NCBI GenBank assembly: GCA_001600055.1
Contig: BCIV01000018.1
Coordinates: 310,001 to 374,000 of the forward strand
Direction: 5' to 3'
Length of the DNA stretch: 64,000 nucleotides
Source: Filobasidium wieringae
Lineage: Eukaryota; Basidiomycota; Tremellomycetes; Filobasidiales; Filobasidiaceae
In this document: piece by piece, positions 21,018 through 35,440 of the stretch
Numbering within the stretch: position 1 is the first letter of the stretch
Layout of the letters: every line of letters begins with the position of its first letter
Program-made: the position numbers and the translations under genes
Notes under the pieces: generated by a model
What the model was told of the DNA's origin: nothing
Database searches by the model: none
Seen by the model: only the letters and a program-made list of their open reading frames with translations

Positions 21018-21654
21018 TTATTCAGAAACTTCAGTGATCCGGTAGCTTTGTTTCTGACCGATCTGATTGACTTTGAAGGTGACGATACCCAGCAGTTCAT
21101 TTGCCGTTTGAACAGCGGCCTTGAATTCCTTCGCGAGCTCGGTCATCTTTTGCTGTCGCTCTTCGGATGGACGCATATAGTTGCTTATAGCTTATATCTT
21201 GATCCATGCGAAACCAACGACGAATGACTTTCAATTGACTTCTCACGATTTCAAAGCGTTGAATAGCCTTTCGGCAGTCCTGCATCAGAATTGGATCCTT
21301 CAAATCCTTCAGATAGCCCCCAAGAATCGTCAAATTATCAAGAATGTCATTCAGCCAGTCTTCGCACAATAAGAATCCGCCACAGCATTCCAAGTCCTTT
21401 TTCGATTTCACCTGATGCTCTGCCAGAACCTGAACGGTGTTGCTATGCGCCAGCACGGATTTCACGCTCCCTGATACGCGGTCAATCCCTTCGCCTAGAT
21501 CAGACAATTCTCTTGCGACGCCGACAGCACCAAATCCCACTTGGCTTGATTCGATTGAGCCTGTCTACTCGGTATCGAGATCAGACAGGTCCCAAACGCT
21601 ACCGGATTGGTCCGACTTAGTTACTTCACTGGTGGAAGAATAGTTATTCGACAT
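21018..21654 (-). CDS. orphan protein G, helical, three-exon model
   Basis: ATG at 21654 (MSNNYSSTSEVTKSDQSGS). The same frame then meets a TAG after SDLDTE. An intron from GTAGAC to the acceptor CGTCGCAAG restores ELSDLGEGIDRVSGSVK. The middle exon carries CCGGFLLCEDWLNDILDNL and QDCRKAIQRFEIVR. A second intron (weak donor GTCAAT) leads to MRPSEERQQKMTELAKEFKA and a stop at 21018, giving a much more protein-like end than reading straight through. Ser/Thr/Asp-rich N-terminus; the rest is helical. No known domain. Both introns are inferred from frame needs; if the first is not spliced, this is a pseudogene with an in-frame stop. Confidence 0.5.
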
Positions 21655-22333
21655 TGTTGTGTCCGACAGGGTGGTGGAATTAAAAGTGAAGGTCGATGAC
21701 TAAGGCAGACCTAGTTTGTTCGCAGGAGGATCGTCAAGAAGACGCCTCCTACGCCCTATTATACCTATCTTGTGCCGAGGTAACTTGGATGGGTAAGTTG
21801 TTTTCACAATTTCATACTCAGCTATCAGTCTGTTATCTGTCAAGCTCGTACAGCCAGCCGATCGAAAGGAGTTGCGTGCTTCGGTGCTTCAAGATATCTG
21901 ACCTGAAAAGAAATCAGGGTATTGGGATAGGCCATGTCGGCAGGATATCTCTGGCTATGCCTTTTACCGACACATGGCTGGGAGCTTAGGGTGAGGTGGT
22001 TGAGATCCAGGCAAGGATGGGCTAGGTGGTGTGATCGTTATCAAGGGAATCATGTTCGGCCGCGCTATGATATCATCATCATCGGCTCGTCTAGCTTGAG
22101 CATATTGATACGCATATCTCCAGATCCCCATCGGCAACCGCCTACTTTGAATCAACTATCACATCCTCACCGTACTCTCACACCATCATACATACATCCA
22201 ACCTAATTCTCATCTGATACTTGCCTGATCTGTAACAACACCGCCGAACATCCGTCCCTTCCTCATACATGTAGCCTACCTAATCTCGCCTCCCTTTCAA
22301 ACCCCGGAAGCACTCGCGATCAAGAACATCGAT
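21655..22333. other. divergent intergenic region
   Basis: About 680 bp between orphan gene G (-) and the tail-anchored protein gene (+), holding both promoters. No TATA box, repeat or RNA gene recognised. Confidence 0.5.
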
Positions 22334-24587
22334 ATGTCAATTCAAGATTCTTCTTCTGATTTCGGTGTGCAGTCTGTCGGGGAGAGCATGTTCCAAAGTG
22401 ATTATCGAGTGGAGAGTGAAGTTTGGGAAGATGATACCAGTATAGGGAAAGAGGAAGGAGGGCGAGTTGCCGCTGTTGATGAGGAGGAGGAGGAGGAGGA
22501 GGAGGAGGAGGAGGAGGAGGAGGAGGAGGAGGAGGGGGGAGATTCAGCTAGAGAAGGAACGATCACTCCCTCTTCACTGGTATTCGAGACATACCAGCAA
22601 GACAACGACAAAATTCAAACTCCACAAGACTCCCGATCCTCTCACTTCATCTCGACCATCAAAGAAGAATTCCCCCTCGATTCCCCAGAAAGCCCAACCC
22701 CCTCTTCCCTTGCATCATCATCCTTCATCTCCCTCCCCAGTTCTCTCTCTCTATCCCGAACCTCATCCCCCTTCTCAGTATCGAGTGACTCTCCTCCTCT
22801 CCCCAGCACCAGTTTCGTTCGGACTATAGGAACGGGAACTCATAGCCGGAACCACTGGGCGGTAAAGGAAGGCAAACGAAGAGCGGAAGAACAAGGGACC
22901 GAAGTAGGATTGTTGATACCTACTTTGAAACTCCCAAGAGGATCATTCATCAGTGAACAGGAAGAGGAAGATCATCCCGCTTCCCTGTTATACAATCGGG
23001 TCACGAGGAGACGAGAAATCCTCGATATCGGTTTGGTAGGGACGAACCGAACGACCAACCTCTTCTTGAAACAATTATCGGCTCATCCTGGCGTTGAAGT
23101 CTATCGGACGCCTTCCTCCAATAAGGCCGGAGCTCATCGAATGGGTGAGAATGGGGGCACAGTGGATCTGGTGGTCTTCTCTTCCTCCTCGGAACCTGGT
23201 TCTGAGGGGAGACGGACAATCAAGAAGGAAGAAATGATAGCTCGTATCAAAGTATTTGGTGATGGACAAGAAGGAAACCTTTCCCACGTAAGCCTTTCAT
23301 TTCTCTGCCAGCCTTCCCCTTGACTCAACCTTCTTTGCCTTATCGCGATAGACCTTGCAATCGATCAAACACAATTATACTCGACTTTTTCAACTCCTTA
23401 CACCCAGCTCAGCATCTGGGGTGGAAAGGGATCTCAATCGATTGATTTCTTCCTGGATCGATTCCGGTAAAGAGACCGAGTGGGGAGAAGAAGGGGGTTG
23501 GTTTGATTGGTTAGTCATCACGGGGGATAAGCGGTTCTTATTAGATCGAGGTGAGTCTGATCGTCCTGACTGAAGAAACGGTATATGATTTGTCGAGGCT
23601 GATTTGAGATTGACTGGCTCACCTTGATAGAGTATGAGACGCTGGTCAGGGTCATGGCGGTTGTGCCGACCGTTTGTTACCCGAAGACGTTAGAGGAACA
23701 TTTGATCGGGCATCTACCTTTGCCCTTTTATAAACTTGTCTCAGAAGATGGTGAGTCCGTCTGTGATGATGGTCGTCGAACGATCACTGATTATGACTGT
23801 CGAATCGGTAGACGAGGACGAGGACGATCAGATACATGCTTGTCATGATCCGACTCCCAGGCCTCAGGTGAACCCAGTCCGAGACGGTTATTTCTCCACC
23901 ATCGCCACGCATAGGAGTGATTTAGAAGGCGAGGATGAGACCATCAACGCCTTTGTCAATCTCTTGCGATCAGCACGGAGCGGGGCGAAAACCGAACGAT
24001 ACGTCTTGTCAAGGGAAAATATCCGTTCGATCGGTATCCAGCATTTCTTAGCTTGGAGACGCAGCATCAATGCAGGTGAGACGCCGATCCAGAAGGATCG
24101 AAAGGCTCTAGTTCCACACTACGAGACAAGAAGACAGATACCTCTGGATTCGTCTGCCACGTCCGCGGAGTTGAAAGCTATACCGACTTTGGCTAGGGAG
24201 ACGGCCGCTGCGAAGGTGGAATGGGAAGCGGGGCTTAGTCGTCGTCATGCTGTGAAGAAGCGAAACGACTTGAAGCGGAGGATGAAGAGGAGGATGGGTT
24301 CTCGTCATGATCTGGAGAACCTGCGTAGGGGCATTCCTTGGGATGTGTCTTCGATCGAAGGGGGGACGGATGACTTTCCGAAAGATCTGCCGGTCTCTGA
24401 ACCGAGTAATACGCTCGTGAGAGAGGCGTTACATACTGTGATCTGGTCTTTCTGGAGAAAAGACGGACACACCCTCAAGGGAAGGACGTCTTGGGGCTGG
24501 CTGGGATTGACGTGTCTAGGCTTTGCAGCGGGGATAGGGTGCTTATGGCTTTCTACCGAATTTGGTTCTCGTTTAGCGAGAGTGTAA
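22334..24587 (+). CDS. tail-anchored protein of unknown function with poly-Glu tract
   Basis: Four exons: 22334-23287, 23352-23550, 23631-23750, 23812-24587; all joins are in frame. Order: acidic N-terminus with an 18-20-residue Glu run; a Ser/Pro-rich region; a compact part (about 240-420) beginning EILDIGLVGTNRTTNLFLKQ and including VDLVVFSS, WFDWLVITGDKRFLLDREYE and AVVPTVCYPKTLEEHL, which alternates strand and helix like a nucleotide-binding or Rossmann-type fold; a basic helical region (RRHAVKKRNDLKRRMKRRMG); and a single C-terminal membrane segment (WGWLGLTCLGFAAGIGCLWL) four to ten residues from the end. That topology predicts a tail anchor in an ER, mitochondrial or peroxisomal outer membrane with the body in the cytosol. 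No family recognised; no intact Walker motif. Confidence 0.75.
22481..22536 (+). repeat. GAG trinucleotide repeat (poly-Glu)
   Basis: About 18 consecutive GAG codons within exon 1 of the tail-anchored protein gene, ending in GGGGGGA. Likely length-polymorphic by slippage; length changes would stay in frame. Confidence 0.95.
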
Positions 24588-24729
24588 GATAGTGGATAAC
24601 CGAATCATTGTAGCAAATCTGTGGTGGAACTGGACGGCGTTGTATTTCGACACTTTATGTATATCTGTGGCGTTGTAAGTATGGCATGTCACTATCTATT
24701 AATTCCTTTCGGTCAAGGATTACATAGGC

Positions 24730-25756
24730 CTACACCACGGAGCCTTCGGATCGGGTACCATGTTGAAGAATCAAATTGACGAGCCTCTTCGCACTCTTAC
24801 GGGCCTTGGGATCAGCACTGTCGCCTTTGCCTTCGGCAAGCACTTTGTGAAAAGCATCCATCCTATTGTTCTGTTGCGCCATCTTGGCTGCCTCTACTAA
24901 TCCTTCCCATGCTGCCACGCGCTTGTATACCCGCAGGCTGGGTTTCGTTTGCTGAATGAGCATCGCCCCCGGGATCGTAGTGAAGCTATGGGAAAAAGCG
25001 TTTGATAAGCGGCCTGATAACTAATCGTGTGTATGCGAAGCTCATCATACCTCGCTGGAATGACCAATATGTATTCCATCGCTGCAAACATTCTAACAAA
25101 CAGCGGCAGATCTGTCAACGGAGAAAGTCAGGGTGACCGATCGTTATATCAATCCCAGACCCAACCGTACTGAGTCTACGCATTGGTATTGCGATGCGAA
25201 ATATGATATAGAAAATCGCAATAACCGCTCCTCCAGGTATGGCAGCGAGTCGGGCATGAACTGATACCTCCTGCCCGCAAATCTTGGATTCATCGAGTCT
25301 CTTTGCAGCCTTCCTGATTCTCTTCAGATGGCCTGAAGGTTCGACAGGTGCATGATACCGATCGCCTTTCGCGATTTCCCGCAAGTAGTTCAGCATCGTT
25401 GGCGCGGCAACAATCGCCTTCGATACCGCTAGAGCGTCGTCTGTCGCTCGTGGATCCTAGGTCACATTCAGTGATTACTCTTTCAGTAACCAAGCCATGG
25501 ACAGGTCTAGATCATCAGTTACCTTGTTGAGACCTATCTTGTGCAGAATCCATGCTGTCCAACTAGGTGCATGTGCTGCATATGCAGACTTCAGAGCGCG
25601 CTTCACCTTTTCTCCCTTCCGGCCTCGACCAGTGTGGTTTTGGTACCGTCTTGCGACCTTGGCTGCTGTCGTGGCCGCTCTCAGCATATTGAATATCAGC
25701 AGTCGGGACGCTCTGGAATGATTGTAGTCTATTGCAACCGTTAGAGCGACTGGCAT
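24730..25756 (-). CDS. orphan protein with two predicted membrane segments
   Basis: Four exons join well. MPVALTVAIDYNHSRAS (ATG 25756) to HKIGLNK; DPRATDDALAVSKAIV to a GTACGG donor after IPMRRL; LPLFVRMFAAMEYILVIPA; then SFTTIPGAMLIQQTKPSL to the stop at 24730. The first part is basic and helical (AAKVARRYQNHTGRGRKGEK). Two hydrophobic stretches follow: IPGGAVIAIFYIIFRIAIPM and FAAMEYILVIPASFTTIPGA. The C-terminus is hydrophilic and helical. No family recognised. It differs from the other orphan genes by having membrane segments. The TTATAATATA stretch 60-90 bp upstream could be a TATA element. The gene is convergent with the tail-anchored protein gene, with 142 bp between stops. Confidence 0.65.
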
Positions 25757-25892
25757 GTCGATGATATGGCGCAAAGCGCCCAACTATGTTTCCGAATAAG
25801 ATATGGGTACGAAACTGAAACGGTCAAAAGGTAAGGGGTATATTATAAAGGAAGATCATATACAGATGGAGGTCACGAGGCCGTTGAGCGTT

Positions 25893-28800
25893 TCAGAAAC
25901 CGATTGTACGTTTCTTGCCTCCTAAGCTTTTTCGTACCGATGTCAGGTTCCGACTTCCAAATGGGCCAGGAACGACCTGGGTAGACGTATGGGCCATATC
26001 TTGGCTCTGGTCCGCGAACATCGCGTCGAACCTCTTGCTAGCAAACACGGGTTGCGATTGTGGTTCGAATGAGGTCTGCCTTTCCCGCACAGGCGCAACG
26101 AAAGGAGGTATTGGAGGAATGGGTATCTGGTTACCGGCAGTATGAGCAGTCTCCCCTGGCCAGATATACTGAGCTGGGTCGTCTCCCAATTCCCACTGGG
26201 AAAGTAATTTATGTAAAGTCAGATTTTTGGCTGATAAAGCTTCCGATGCGTCCGCTGTCGCTGTCGCTTGAGGTTCGTCCTTGGGCTTGCGCCGCAAGTA
26301 AGACAGTTCTGGAGCATCTAGGTGACCGCTCTCATTCACGTCATTGGCTCTATCTCGATGAGCTTTCTTGGCGGAGTCGACATCTAGTCTGTCATCCAAT
26401 TTGAATCCCATTCCGGCTAGCCGTAGATCGACGCGCAATCTGTTTGAAGCGAGTTTCAGGAGCGGCAATGACTGAATCGAAGGGTTCGGTAACGCTTCCG
26501 GAGCTTGCTGTTCCCACACGGGTCGGTCCGACCAAACCGGCAAGGCGGTCAAAGTATCCAGAGTTGATATCTCGTCCAGGGATTTCTCGATTGCATCGAG
26601 ACTATCTATGTAATCCAAGTCGTAGCCCCTCAAGAAAGCAGACTCCAACCGAAGCTCGTCGTGCATTTTATCGCTGGCTAAAGCTGCCAGGTCCGCGCTA
26701 TGCATCGATTCAGCGTCAGAAAACGTCTCAGGAACGGGAGCATATGCCTTCCTACCCTGTCAAGATCGCGGTCCCATATAGTTCTTCCTGATCCACCAAC
26801 ATGCGTCTCATCGCGGCCGGCTGTAACCGTCTGCCGCGGTCCTTTTGCATCTGTTCCGGTACAGCTAGATGAAGCGGGTCGGGTATCAGTCATCGAATCA
26901 GGGCCGACCACGAATGTATCACTCACCGGCCCAGAACTTTTGCAGATCCATATCGATGGGCCGAAACACGCCGCTCCAAAGCTGATCGTGATCCTCGACC
27001 TTTTTCTCTTCTGCAGCCAACCTAGTCACTTGACGACTCCACAAGACGGGTATCTCATCTGGTAACATCGAACCTCGGTCGTCCGTACGAAGAACCCCCG
27101 CGCTCAATTCCCCTTGAGTTCCCAGGTGGAAAAAACACCATTCCTGTGACTGGTTGATGCTAAGAGGTGTGACGATCCCACTATCGAGCCGGTATGACTT
27201 ATCGACGCCGCCCGCGGTGTATAGGTCATAAGGTGGACCAGACACCTTTAGCGTCAGACCCGCTTCTTGTACCTGGAAAGCGGTCATGACGCCACGAGCA
27301 GTCGATAATACCGCCATAGTCATCGCTATCACCCGATCGAGTGGAGATGAGCCTCGTTCGCCCTGTACGTACGTCCCAAACCACTCACATCGTACCCCCG
27401 GAATACCTAGGAGCCGTAACTTGTCTGATCTAGGCAGGTAATGTTTCCAGGATAACATGATCCTTCCCTCGTTGACCGGATCGAACCATACCAGGGTCTC
27501 GGTGGTAAGGATACAAGCATAGGGTGCGACATCCGTATCGACGTGCGTGTAGAGATCTAGGATCCTGGTTGAGGAATTGACGAAATCGATGACCCGTCGG
27601 ACCGAGCCTGACTGATTGATACGACGATAAGTAGATCAGCCCGAAAGTAGTTTGCTCTCGATGAAAATGATACTCACATTCCCATCGATGATCTCGACGG
27701 TGGTAGAAGTGATCAGGATCAAACTCCGATTCATATCGTGCCAAGCGATTCGATAAAACTCCTCATCCGTCTTGACCTTTGATCGTGAAAACTTGGACCT
27801 GTCCGAATGACCGTTGGTTCATTCAGCTCCTCCCGTCCTTGTCATCCTCAAACCATCCCACACCCCTTACGGGGGACTCACAATTTCCCATAAATCGTCG
27901 AACCCGTTGTGGTCTTGCTGACCATCCTCCACCTCCAAACCCTTCCCTTTTCATCGACGATCATACACTCCCTCCTCTTCCTCGGATGCATGACCACGTC
28001 CACATGTCTCGCCCCATCCGTCTTGCCCAGATCGATCCGATCGATCTCCCTTATCTGCACGGGCGATGTTCCGAGGGGGAAGATCTTGCTTCGGATCGGG
28101 GTTGAGCGGTAGGAGAAGAGGGGGAATGGGATATCGACGGAGAGGATGTAGGTGAATAGTTCCAAACGGATGGCTAGGTAGACGGTATTCCTATTAGCTA
28201 GCGGATCGTCGATACAGGAAGGGTCAGCAGAAGGGTACAAACCAATGTCGAATAGGAAACGGGCTTACCGGGGCGAGACCCTTGAGGACTGGAGACGGCG
28301 ATTTGTAAGATGGGGGAAGGGAACGTCATACAAGCCTTTGCAGTTGGACAAAACACATGCCCCTCCACCTTCCCCTTCTTCCTAAAAGGCGATATATCTA
28401 TCCTCTCGCGGTCAAATGAGTCCCAGTGGTGGGATCGAGCACCAACACGCTCTACTCACTCAATTCCCGTTGATCCTCCCCGGTAGGAAAAGCGATGAAA
28501 TAGACCGGGTCTTCCTTGATGAGATTGGTCCCTCCGAAAGTCAACAGCGCGATCTTGATATCCCCCGGATCCCCTTTTCTCCTGCCCCGCTTCACTATGG
28601 GGTCTTGTTCCTCCACTAGTCTGTTCCCAATGACGATCGGGTCGTTATTGGGATCTGCTTTAGGAGCGGTGTTTTCCTGAGGTTCAGGATCGGGGATGGT
28701 GGCTAGAGCGGGTTCTTGATCGAAAAGGGTATCTATTATGCTCAGATCTATCCCGGCGAATTCAGGGTTGAGGGAGATTGCACTGATCATCTCCGATTTG

Positions 28801-29353
28801 GCTTGTTCCGTTGTCGACTGTATCTCGTCGATTTCTTCTTGATCCTCTTGCAACTTGGGTTTCCAGGTCGAAGGGAATAGACATGTTCGTTTACTCGCCC
28901 TGATCTTGTTCGCTATATGAATCGAGCCCTTATAAGTCCGAGGCTATCGCAAGTGATCGGCGCGAGAGTAGTGGACTGACCGACATCTCCCTCGGACGTC
29001 GCAAACTTCCACTCCCACCTCTCCCCCTCCCCCTTCTTGGCCCTATCGACGGCCGCGCCACATCTTGCCAGCGTAGCCGGTCCGTCCGTCCCATAGTCCA
29101 AGATTGGTCCGGCGAGGAGATAAGGTCTCTGACCCCTCCTCTCCCTCCTCTCCTGAACGAACCCTGCGGGTCTGTCCCATTGCGCGATCCGAGCTACCGT
29201 CCGTTCTCCTCGACGTCGGTTGGGTTTCTCGACGACGCCGATATCGGTTGTCGAAGCTGGCCAATCCATGGCATCCTTGCGGGTGATGGAAGTGGAGACA
29301 CTGGGGAATGGAAAGTAAGCGGTCCTGTCGTCGCTGAAGCCCCGTTCAAGCAT
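25893..29353 (-). CDS. RRN6-like RNA polymerase I core-factor subunit (probable)
   Basis: A large multi-exon gene. The start is taken at ATG 29353 (MLERGFSDDRTAYFPFPS); a second in-frame ATG (MDWPASTTDIG, 29269) is possible. Segments in order: an N-terminal region (RPYLLAGPILDYGTDGPATL); a region built like a beta-propeller with repeated strand-turn units (KIALLTFGGTNLIKEDPVYF, CMIVDEKGRVWRWRMVSK, APYACILTTETLVWFDP, MLSWKHYLPRSDKLRLLGIP); a helical domain; and a basic C-terminal tail ending SLGGKKRTIGF. The short basic tail ending in GF after a propeller plus helices is how I recall fungal Rrn6/TAF1C, which with Rrn7 and Rrn11 recruits Pol I to the rDNA promoter. No single diagnostic motif proves it; another large propeller protein is possible. 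Divergent from the LETM1-domain gene. Confidence 0.55.
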
Positions 29354-29608
29354 GCGGTAGATCAGAAATATCTCAATAACGCATAACACGTATGACCCGA
29401 TCTATGCGTTATTGAATATCAGTCACGGGCCACGAAAGCGGATCGGCCGCTTTAGAAATGTTGAAACTGAACAAAATCGAACCGAAAACCGGTCAAATTC
29501 GTCCTCGACCTGGTTCAAAAACCCCTCACATTCCCCAACTTGCCTTCCCTTTTAATCGGAGCGTAGGATAGAGACGGATCATATCCCCCCCCCTCCCCCG
29601 CTGGAAAG
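29354..29608. promoter_or_regulatory. shared divergent promoter with a 13-bp inverted repeat
   Basis: 255 bp separate the start codons of the RRN6-like (-) and LETM1-domain (+) genes. At 29373-29385 and 29403-29415 lies a perfect 13-bp inverted repeat (TCAATAACGCATA and its complement) with a 17-nt spacer. It could be a dimeric transcription-factor site or a 5'-UTR hairpin of the RRN6-like transcript. Confidence 0.6.
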
Positions 29609-31284
29609 ATGAACAGAGCCGTGTTGGGGCTCCGAACGACCGGGTCTTTCTCTTTGAAACCAAGTCGTTCTGGGCTCGGGAGAAACCTCCAGATCCGTTC
29701 GTACACGGCATGTTCGACCGGGTCGATTGGCAGGAAGGAAGTCGCAGCGGTGACCACTACGATGAGGACGAGGAGTCGGGTGGAAGGGAGATCGCCGGTA
29801 CAGCCACTAAGACGGGTGAGGGGAGAGAGAGGGATGGGTGGGGGACCTGTAGGGATGAGGAAGGTGGTGCAGGATGAGATTGCTGAGAATGGATTGGGAC
29901 GGATACCGGATTCGTCCGGTCCGACGAATCGGACGATGGAAACGAATTTGGAGACTAGGAACGAGGCGGCTTTACCGAAATCATCATCATCAACGAATGA
30001 CACAGCATCAACATCAACGTCCACATCACCAACCCCCTCAACACCTCCACCCCCAGCCCCACCCCTTCCCACCCCACCACCTCTCACCCGACCTCAAATC
30101 TCCCCCTCCCACGTCCCCTTCCTCCCCCCGTCCGCCCTGAACCTCCCCTTCCCCCCCTACCCCCCAACAGCCAGCTCCATAATCCGTGAACTCCTCGCCG
30201 ACTTCCTCTCCTCCGAACAAGCCGGCCACGTCCCCCCTCCCCCCGCTACCACCCTCACCCCGGAGGGCCGAGGGGTAGGGGGCTGGAGGATCCTCTATTG
30301 GCGTGGGAAACAACTCTTCAAATTCTATTGGGCCGGTTGTAAATCCCTGCGGGCGAATTTCCGAGATATGCGTCTCCTCTCTCAAGGGCGAGAGCGGGGG
30401 GGGTGGGTGTTGTCGAGGCGGGAGAAGAGGTTTATGGAACGTACGCGATCGGATTTATGGAAGATCGTCCCTTTCGTCTTTTTCCTGATGACCGTCGAGG
30501 AGATCTTACCGCTCATGGTCCTCTACACCCCCTGGGTCTTGCCGAGCACGACGATTCTCCCCTCCCAATTCTTAAGGATCAAGAGTCAGTCGGAGATCAC
30601 GAGACGGCAGGGGTTGATCAGGGTGGGGAAAGCGGTTTCCTCGTTGGACGTACGGGTGGGGGATGTTTATACGTTGCAGGGGGAGGTCATCAGGGGGCTT
30701 TGTGAGACGTTGGATTTGGGTACGACGAGGTTACCACCGTTCTGGTTGAAGAGTCGGATATCAGGGAGGATCCGGTGAGTCCCCCCCCCCCCNCCNCCCC
30801 CNCCNCTTTCCCTTTCCCAACCTGGAATGGGATCTATCGAATGGCAGACTGACAGGCGCGCGATGGCGTGGGGATAGGGATATCGTGCGAGACGATCTGG
30901 ACCTCTTATCCAGTCGGGGAACGGAAGCATTGGTCGTCGAGGAGAAAAGATTAGCACTGGGCGATAGGGGCCAGTAAGTCTTCCCTCCCTCCCCTTCCCC
31001 CCCCCCTCGCGCACCCTGGAAAAGAAAACCTCAACCTCTTCTTCTTCTTCTTATTTGTTTTTCTGGAACGAATTTACAGACTGGCACTCCGAACGCCCCT
31101 CGATCAATTGGATGTGAAATTGGATACCTGGCTGGACGCCGTGAGGGGTCTCGATCGGGAGAAGCATGAGGGGGAGGTACTGAGGATGATCTTGGGGAAC
31201 GCTAGGGAGTTGTATGAGAGTGTGAGGGTCGTTGATGAGGCTGCTGGGTTGGTGCCGCCCGGGGAGGAGGGGGAGGCGAGATAG
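29609..31284 (+). CDS. LETM1-domain mitochondrial inner-membrane protein
   Basis: Exons 29609-30774, 30878-30972 and a last exon from about 31080 to the TAG at 31282-31284. The N-terminus (MNRAVLGLRTTGSFSLKPSR) is basic, Ser-rich and lacks acids for 45 residues, as in a mitochondrial presequence. A Pro-rich linker follows, then the LETM1 core: RREKRFMERTRSDLWKIVPF, a membrane segment (VPFVFFLMTVEEILPLMVLY) and WVLPSTTILPSQF, which is the canonical D-L-x-K/R-x-x-P-F plus L-P-S-T signature, followed by a helical ribosome-binding-like region (RRQGLIRVGKAVSSL, LDLGTTRLPPFWLKS). Family role: Mdm38/Ylh47-type proteins bind mitoribosomes and support K+/H+ exchange. The VEEILPL segment diverges from Mdm38, so this may be a more distant member. 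Intron 1 contains ambiguous bases. Confidence 0.82.
30781..30806. repeat. poly-C run with ambiguous bases (N)
   Basis: A C homopolymer inside intron 1 of the LETM1-domain gene with N at 30793, 30796, 30802 and 30805. It reflects unresolved sequencing through the homopolymer rather than biology; the flanking exons are unaffected. Confidence 0.95.
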
Positions 31285-32081
31285 GATAGACGACGGAGGC
31301 GAGATAGGATAGAGGACGGAGACGAGGACGAGGACGAGGACGATGAGCATGAGCATGGAAGCATGAACGTGAGATGTTGTAACCAATAGTAGTAGCACCA
31401 GTATCAGCACCTAGAACGACCACCACCACCACCACCACCACCACCACCACCAACTATCATTTGCATATCCCTCACTGTTCACTGTTCACTGTCAAACGGT
31501 CTTTACGCGCGGATCTTGCGGTGCGCGTCGACGGCCTTGCGTGAGCGTTGGCGTAGGGACGATTTCACCGAGTACCCGGCTGCATCGATGGTTGGGTATG
31601 GGGGAAAGAGAGGGGCGGGAGTGGTTGTGTGAGTGGGTGGGTGGGGATGGGGAATGGATGGTGAGGGATGTGAGGGATGGGTGGTGGTGTCGAGTCGAAC
31701 TGAGAACTGAGAGCGCGGTGCCGAGTGCGGTGAATGTTTCGCGTGCTGTAGCGACATCGATAACACCATTTCACTCGCTCACACCGAGCCAACAGCCAGC
31801 CGCCAGCCATCCAATCACAGTCACACTCACACTCACAGTCAGATCCATACACCAGCCACCGACACTCCACTCCACTCGCTACCACCACCACCCACCGCCC
31901 CAGTCTCACCCAAAAGCCTCTTGGACGGGGCCGTTTTCCGGGCAAGATAGACTCGTGAACAACGATCGGGGGTCGTCTTTAGTTATTAGTTAGCTTCCAT
32001 ACATACTCGCACATAGACTAGAACACACTCCAGCAAGCAAGATCTTGTGCTGTATCGAGTGGTCATCACTACTGGACAACC
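31285..32081. other. repeat-rich intergenic region upstream of MPK1
   Basis: About 800 bp with simple repeats: GACGAG-type units (31310-31345), a perfect CAC tract (31419-31452) and short TCACTGT/CACTCACA direct repeats. It carries the LETM1 3' UTR and the MPK1 promoter/5' UTR. Open frames here are repeat-driven. Confidence 0.5.

Positions 32082-35440
<3,359 letters not shown>

Noticed and set aside
31541..31993. 150-codon plus frame upstream of MPK1
   Set aside because: Driven by simple TCACAC/GGGTG repeats, overlapped by an equal-length frame on the other strand, no motif.
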